From positions 693,232,700-693,296,699 of the forward strand of contig NC_133326.1 of the NCBI RefSeq assembly GCF_042186555.1: a stretch of DNA of 64,000 nt, given 5' to 3'. Under the pieces are notes generated by a model, which did not search any database, was not told the DNA's origin, and saw nothing but the letters and a program-made list of their open reading frames with translations. Position 1 is the first letter of the stretch. The number at the start of each line of letters is the position of its first letter. This DNA is from Aquarana catesbeiana (lineage: Eukaryota; Chordata; Amphibia; Anura; Ranidae). The translations under genes were made by a program, and so were the position numbers. Positions 58,377-64,000 of this stretch are shown here, one piece after another.

Positions 58377-58863
58377 TTAAAGTGACACTAAAGGTTTTTT
58401 TTTTAAATAACAAACATATCATACTCCACTGTGCAGCTCGTTTTGCACAGAGTGGCCCTGAACCTACTCTCCTGGGGTCCCTTGGCAGCTTTCTCGGCTC
58501 CTCCCCCCATCAGAAAACCCCCTGGGAGAAGCGCTCTCCCGGGGGTTACTTCGCGGGCACGCTCCTGAGTCCAGCATTCTGCGTTCATAGACGCCGAATG
58601 CAGGACTCGGCCCCGCCCCAGCGGCTGCATCATTGGATTTAAATGACAGCAGTAGGAGCCAACGGCTGTGCTGCTATCAATCTATCCAATCAACACCTGA
58701 GAACCCCCTAGCAGAGAGGCAGCGCGTCCCCATGGGACAAGTTTGATGGTTCAGGTAAGTAAAACGGGTGGGCTGGGGGGCCGTTACTGAGAGATGTTTT
58801 TTTTCTCCTTAATGCATAAGATGCATTAAGGTCAAAAAACATGAACCTTTACAACCCCTTTAA
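58377..58863. mobile_element. TTAA-flanked MITE nested in piggyBac
   Basis: TTAAAGTGACACTAAAGG against the right end read inverted, TTAAAGGGGTTGTAAAGG. Both ends sit at TTAA. Confidence 0.85.
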
Positions 58864-59082
58864 ATCTGTCCAAACCAGAGTCTAGTAGACATCCCGGGTA
58901 TGATAAAGCTTGAAACACAAAATCATACATTATAACATAATAAATAACTATATATAATAACAAATAAAAATATAATAATAATACATTTTATTCAATACAT
59001 TTTAGTCAATAATATAATCAAAGCAAAATCACTGAAATTTTTTTTGTCCAAACAAGGGTGCAATATTTCTAGTCATATTGCT

Positions 59083-60797
59083 TCAGTAAACACTCCGGGT
59101 ATGATACATTTTGAAACATGGGACTGCACAAAGTCCAACATCACAATCAGGACAAAAGAACCTGGTTTCCTTTCGGATTTTCCTTCCACTGCCATCACGC
59201 TTTGAGCAACAAACCATGCACATCCTTGTGGGTGATGACTTTTTTGCAGTTGGTGGGATGTGGTCCATGAAGTGATGACCAGTCAGGCGTTCTGGGTTCA
59301 CAATGCCAGCAGCACGACGTCCAGCTCTATTCACAGCTGTTGGTGTTTGGTGGTTCAGAAATATCAGCTTGGCAACTTTCCAAACAAAGTCAGCATGAAC
59401 CACAGGCTTATCACTCTTTTTTTAGCAGAATGTAGGTATCCCACAAGCCTTGCTCAAGAAGATGCCTGAAGATCTTCTTGTAATACTTTTTTTGTTGTTT
59501 TCTCGTTACTGGATAAAATGTTATTGCCTGGTCGGCTCCGTCAACCCCTCCCATGGTGTTGTTGTAGTCTATCACTACCTGTGGCTTCATGATGTCTTTC
59601 CCATCTTTTGTGTTTACCATGACAGTGGAGGTGGTATGGATTGTACTCATTAGGCACACATATTATTTGTCACGCCATCGCAGTGCCATCATTTTGCCTT
59701 TCTGCCAGGCAACGGTTTCTCCAGTCTTGAGCTTCTTATTGCCAAAGATTGGCAGCATGTCACGCCGTTTAGCCTTAACGGTTCCATAGGCATCCGTTTT
59801 GTTCTGTAGCAGAAACTTATAAAGTTCAGGAGATGTGTTAAAGTTGTCTGTAGTTACACAATAGCCCTGATTTAGCAATGGCTCAATCACTGAAAGAACG
59901 GAAGATGTTGCCATTCCATAATTACTGTATTTTGGGTTGAATTTGGTTCCCTTCCCAGTGTATAGGACAGATTTCCAAATGTAACTAGTGCTCGATTCAC
60001 ATAGCATGAAAGATTTTATGCCAAATTGTGCTCTCTTTAATGCCATGTATTGTATCCAGCTGATCCTTCCCTTGTAGACCATTAGACTTTCATCTATGCT
60101 GATGTCTCTATCTGGCACATAGCTCAGTTGGAAATTCTTCTGAATCATTTGATATACTTCCCAAATCTTCTTGAGTTTTGCTGCTGGATGAGTAGTTTCA
60201 TCAAATTCTTCATTGTTTTTAAAGTTCAAATACTTCATTATCAGGGAAAATTTGTACTTTGACATGACCGTGCCAAAGAATGGAGTGGCTAGTAATGTAT
60301 TGGTTGTCCAATACCCCTTCTGCAGGTGTTTCCCCACCACTCCCTGAAGAATTATTAGGCCCAGAAATTTCCAAATGTCCTCTTTGGTCACTAATTCCCA
60401 CTTTCTGCTTCTTGAAAACCTCTGATGCGTAGCAGCTTGTTGCTCCTGGTGCTGGTTTGTCTCCATAACTATTTTTTACAATAACCTCATCAGTCAAAAA
60501 TAATTTGAGGTATGCCAAGGGGTTGTCATCTTCAACATCCACTTTGATACCAGGTGCTCCAGCAAATGGGAATTTTGGGGGCACTGGGTGATCCGTACCA
60601 CAATCAATAGAGCACCAAGTCTGCACACCACTGAGCTCAGTCACAGGATCATTGCTGAAATCACTTTCTGTGTCTGATGAGGAATTTCCCCACAAATCGC
60701 TAACACTCAATTCTGCAAGTGATTCTGTATCACTATTGCTGTTTTCCAGCAGGTCAAAAACCGCTTTTGACGTAGAGGCACGCTTTTTTGGTGCCAT
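59083..60797 (-). pseudogene. piggyBac transposase with three small lesions
   Basis: DDD cut-and-paste transposase that targets TTAA. Start MAPKKRAST at 60797, after which an acidic serine-rich N-terminus leads to NPLAYLKLFLTDEVIV. Catalytic Asp 1 is in DISIDESLMVYKGR (about 60095), Asp 2 in CVTTDNFNTSPELYKFLL (about 59840) and Asp 3 in YNNTMGGVDGADQ (about 59560). The C-terminus has the cysteine-rich finger CMVCC ... CPDCDVGLC (about 59220-59120). Lesions are an extra A in the A6 run near 60471-60476 (frameshift), an in-frame TAA at 59663-59665 and a frameshift at an A7 run near 59410. Otherwise the protein is nearly complete, so the copy is young. Confidence 0.9.
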
Positions 60798-61203
60798 GGT
60801 TGTTCTCCAGTTTCCAGGCAGAAAGAACAGTAAAACTGCAGGCAAGGGCATTGGACAAAGCACTGGGGGGGGGCAAACTGAGGTCAAATTATTTGATACA
60901 GTAATGTAATCCAATAAGATTACAATGTATTGTGTGTGTTGCGATTTACACATTTTGAATCTGCTGCCGGTTCCACCCTCCTGTGTCTTGGCGCTCACAG
61001 GGAGGGGAAGCCGAAATACACAAAGCATCGGGCGGAAGATCTGGCCACCGGACACAGCGGGAGTACATCGCAGGATCCCAGGGACAAGGTAAGTCACCTC
61101 TTCCAGGATCTAGAGATGCAATCCTGAGTGTGGCTCGGGGTTCCTGCTAATGGTACTGAAATTTCACCTGAGCCACACTCAGGAATGCTGCCAAGGAGGT
61201 TAA

Positions 61204-61796
61204 AATTCATACCAGACCTACGCCATTTAAAAAAAAAAAAAAAATTTGCAGGGTTCCCCTTAATATCCAAACCTGACCTGAAGGGCCTGGTAATGGACGG
61301 GGGGAACCCATGCTGTTTTTTTCAATGATTTTTATCTATATTGCCGAGATCCGACAATTCATTACAGCCGCGAGCAGTTTTAAATGACTTTTTTTCCTTT
61401 AGAAATGTAATTTTGCTTTGGTACTGTTCTAAACACGGGAAAAATGTGCTACTTTACAGGTATACTATAGACACCCCCCCCCAGCCATGATATTTAAAAG
61501 AATATTTCCTTTTTATTGTTTCACTTTAAGCATTATTAAAATCATTGCTCCCGAAAAACAACCATTTTTAAAACTTCTTTTTTCATTGATACATGTCCCC
61601 TTGGGCAGGACCCAGGTCCCCATACACTTTTGATGATAATAACTTGCAAATAATCCTTTAAAACTAGCACTTTTGATTTTTCATGTTTGTGTCCCATAGA
61701 CTTTAACGGTGTTTGCGTGTTCATACAAATTTTTTGCCTGTGCGCATGTTCTGATGCGAACTGAACTGGGGGTTGTTCAGCTCATCCCTATTGCTT
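61204..61796. mobile_element. Large inverted-repeat element, right part
   Basis: Mirror of the family's left arm: CTATAGACACCCCCCCC near 61469, CCCATAGACTTTAACGGTGT near 61692 and the terminus GTTCAGCTCATCCCTA ending 61791. Confidence 0.65.
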
Positions 61797-62990
61797 GCGA
61801 GAAAGATGAATACCTGACTGCATTTACAAATCTTGTTAGCAGTTTTAACCTGGGCTAGTCTCCCTTTGAACTACTTTGCAAATATGTGTGCCACCAGTGT
61901 GGCCAGTCATCTGCAAAAAATTTGAATGATGCAAGATACAAAGCATTCTGCGTGGCATTGTCAGCTTTGCCAGAACTATCCATGCCTCCAACAATTGACA
62001 CCTTTTACCAACACTGTAAAAGTGTAAACTACCAGGCAGCCATAATAAAACATTCTCTGGAAGGTATAATGTGTGCCCCATTACCCATTGGCAATGGATG
62101 GCACCTCCAGGATGGGATGTTAACAGTGTCCTGGATGACTAGATACCCTGCCCCTAAAAGGGTGTTGCAGGTAGTCCACTGCAGTTGCAAGCAAGGCAAA
62201 TGTGAGACTGGAAAATGTTATTGTATGGCTGCAAGACTGTCTTGTATCGGTGTATGTCGGTGCAAAAATTCTGCAAATGTTTCCCAAGAAAAAGAGGAAA
62301 GAGCTACATTGGGCGATAGCTCTGATGACAGTGATAGGGATGAGACTGATGAGTGAAGACACTGTTTTATATTTTAGGGTGATTTTTGAGCTGTAATGAA
62401 TTTATTGTAGAACTGTCAATTTTTGGCATTATTTGACTTTGTGGGGAATGGGGTTGCATTTTAAGTCACTTCAGAAAACTTTTGGCAAAGTTTGCTGCTT
62501 TTTTAACTTTCTTTGATTACACAGTGCCTATTGAAAATTCTGATGAATGCAATATCTCAGTTTTGATACATTTACAATGTGCATGTTTAATTTTGCTTGG
62601 TGCTAATCTGTGAAATTGAATCGTATTTTCTACAACTTTGCCATATTTCATGGTCTAAATTGACTCTTGAGTATACTAATGCACCAATACCTGTGTCAAA
62701 TGTTACGCACATGTGTAAATGTCAGTTTAAGAGATATTTTTTGTTGATAAAATGAATAGAAATAAAGCTACAAGCAAAACCAGCACCAAAAGATTTTCAT
62801 TTTTTTGGGGGGGTTCACAATTACATACATTTATGGATCGTGACAAAAAAAACTGCAGGATATTTGGAGAACTTTTAACATAAAGTCCATAGGGGTGTTT
62901 TGTATGCAAAAATGCATTTAAAAAGTAGTGCCCAAGTGTGGGAACGAAAAAAAATTTCTAGCCACTTTTTCCTAGCTCACCTTATGGCCT
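61797..62990 (+). pseudogene. Cysteine-rich CXC-domain element, plus copy
   Basis: Second copy of the family at 53734-55700, in opposite orientation. The frame from about 61886 to the stop at 62356 is open for about 157 residues: CHQCGQSSAKNLNDARYKAF, PLPIGNGWHLQDGMLTVSWM, then the cluster CSCKQGKCETGKCYC ... CIGVCRCKNS and the acidic tail SDDSDRDETDE. One cluster cysteine is Ser (KNS against KNC in the minus copy). The upstream part is cut off by the inverted-repeat element ending 61796. The 3' UTR (62357-62990) aligns with the minus copy's and lacks the MITE there. Probably a non-functional fragment. Confidence 0.6.
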
Positions 62991-63475
62991 ATTTGGCTCC
63001 TTCCCTGGAGAGAAGTTGCTGCAGGTGCAGTGTGTAAACACGTACTAGGAGAGTGACTATTCTGGCCTCTGGGAGAGACAATCTGATCAGGCTGTCACTT
63101 CAGAAGACATATTAAGAGACTGTGTGTGATTAGAGAAAAACCCGTGGAGCTCCATGTTGGGCAGTTTGTTTGACATAAGGATGAATAAGAAAATGTGCGA
63201 AGACAAGCTCAGGTACTATGGATGTCTGGATAGCCAGGAGGTTGGAAAGTTTAAATATTTTTGTGTTGACGCTAAAAACCCCTGTGAGGGTAACCTTTTG
63301 TGTGTTTTTGAACTTTACTTTTGAATAGGGCCGTAGAATGCATATAAACCTCAGAATGAAGGGTAATTTATACATTTCCATCACATATGCTATACTGCAC
63401 ACAGAAAGTGATCCCTTTGTCTGACTGATCCTATCTTAAAGAGAGTCCCGGAGCCAAAGAAAGGAGAGAAATAGG
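62991..63475. other. No gene seen
   Basis: Unique-looking DNA between the CXC element and the GC-rich block. Nothing supportable. Confidence 0.4.
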
Positions 63476-63605
63476 CGTAGGGACAGCATGACATGGCTGG
63501 ACGGCACAGTGGCCACTTTAAGATCAGGTTTCCCCTTTTAAGAAAGGGGAGGGGGCTGTGTGAGGGCGTCGCTCAGAGCTTGTGAAAGGAAAGGAGAGGG
63601 GGAAG

Positions 63606-63613
63606 TGACGTCA
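63606..63613. promoter_or_regulatory. CRE site
   Basis: TGACGTCA palindrome, preceded by GGGGGAAG to give the ETS/CRE-like composite GGAAGTGACGTCA, common in housekeeping promoters. Confidence 0.6.
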
Positions 63614-63950
63614 ATCGTAAGAGCGGAGGAGGAAGCGATTAGACGCCTCACCCTCACCGCTCTGTATCCTCCTCTCCTATCATCCTATCACATACAGTGC
63701 TGCATCGCTGAGATGGAGGGCTGATAGCCCAGCGCAGAGCGGCGGTCACCGCACGGGGTGCAGACTGGCTGTGAGCCCCCATGGCAGCCAGGGAGGCGGT
63801 CGGCGGAGCGGCGATAGACAGGGGGGCAGCGGCACCACATGCGCGGCGGTCACGGCCGCCGGACGTTTTCAGCAAGGAAACAGGCAACAGTGGAGCTCGA
63901 AGGGGGCAGCTGCAAGCAGAAGGGAGTGAACCCCCCAACCAGCGCACAAC

Positions 63951-63968
63951 ATGGTGCCAGAAGACAAG
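63951..63968 (+). CDS. Candidate first coding exon (partial gene, runs off window)
   Basis: ATGGTGCCAGAAGACAAG encodes M-V-P-E-D-K and is followed at once by GTACGG, an acceptable splice donor (exon end CAAG|GT). An upstream ATG at 63781 opens another frame that also runs to the edge, and a tiny upstream ORF (ATGGAGGGCTGA) lies at 63712. I cannot identify the gene. The choice of start is uncertain, but the CpG-rich context and the donor favour a real 5' exon here. Confidence 0.4.
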
Positions 63969-64000
63969 GTACGGGGGCGGAGCGGGACCTGTCCAAGGGG

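Larger units (their letters stand above)
58260..61203 (-). mobile_element. piggyBac transposon with TTAA target
   Basis: Both ends read TTAACCTCCTTGGCAG inward (58260-58275 and the complement ending 61203), a perfect 16-base match including the TTAA duplication. The host repeat is continuous if the insert is removed. An internal subterminal hairpin lies at 61123-61183 (CCTGAGTGTGGCTC and its mirror). Transposase on the minus strand; a TTAA MITE is nested at 58377. Confidence 0.93.
63476..64000 (+). promoter_or_regulatory. CpG-rich promoter-like region
   Basis: A sharp rise in GC and CpG compared with the rest of the window, lasting to the window edge. No TATA box. Contains a perfect CRE and a candidate first exon. 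Confidence 0.6.

Noticed and set aside
61085..61095. Splice-donor-like ACAAG|GTAAGTC on the plus strand in piggyBac
   Set aside because: Transposase is on the minus strand and no plus-strand gene is visible.

Overview
The window looks like intergenic and gene-poor DNA from a large amphibian genome, most likely a true frog (Ranidae or close kin). The reasons are the frog-type olfactory receptor (OR) genes and the very high density of DNA-transposon MITEs, L1/Tx1-type LINEs, a Ngaro-like tyrosine-recombinase retrotransposon, and dispersed inverted-repeat families that I recognise from ranid sequence. The species assignment is inference. There is no bacterial, viral or organellar backbone.

Layout. 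0.9-2.8 kb holds an OR pseudogene split by a 1.5-kb hAT-type element with an 8-bp target duplication. It is followed at 2.8-4.2 kb by a second TIR element that carries a minisatellite. Three intact single-exon OR coding regions follow: A at 7018-7962 (+), B at 32019-32963 (-) and C at 48711-49649 (+). Each sits in a copy of one segmental duplication of about 4 kb (A 4158-8760, B 31230-34700 inverted, C 45090-49765). The copies share a TATA-box block, a 5' noncoding exon with a GTAAGT donor (lost in B), a pyrimidine-rich 3' splice site just before the ATG, and, in A and B, the same downstream MITE. Each copy has since collected its own insertions.

9.1-21.2 kb is three decayed L1-type LINEs (one +, two -) with nested foldback and Harbinger-type elements. 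21.36-27.38 kb is one structurally complete Ngaro-like retrotransposon: A1, a leader with 175-bp tandem repeats, a gag-like ORF, reverse transcriptase/RNase H, tyrosine recombinase, then B1-A2-B2. It lies inside a (TA)n tract. 27.5-31.2 kb is MITEs and dispersed repeats. 34.9-44.2 kb holds large inverted-repeat elements, a minisatellite-bearing TIR element, a CCHC-knuckle ORF, a Harbinger transposase fragment and a CR1-like RT fragment. 50.7-52.4 kb is a decayed hAT transposase, followed by a 97-bp-arm hairpin. 53.7-63 kb is a nest: two opposed copies of an unclassified cysteine-rich (CXC) gene/element, a Tc1 remnant, and a large inverted-repeat element interrupted by a nearly complete piggyBac that itself contains a TTAA-flanked MITE.

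The last 0.5 kb is GC/CpG-rich with a perfect CRE and a plausible first coding exon ending at a splice donor. It is probably the 5' end of a conventional gene that continues outside the window. Host genes that can work together here are limited to the OR cluster. Everything else is mobile DNA that has shaped the cluster's flanks and splice sites.
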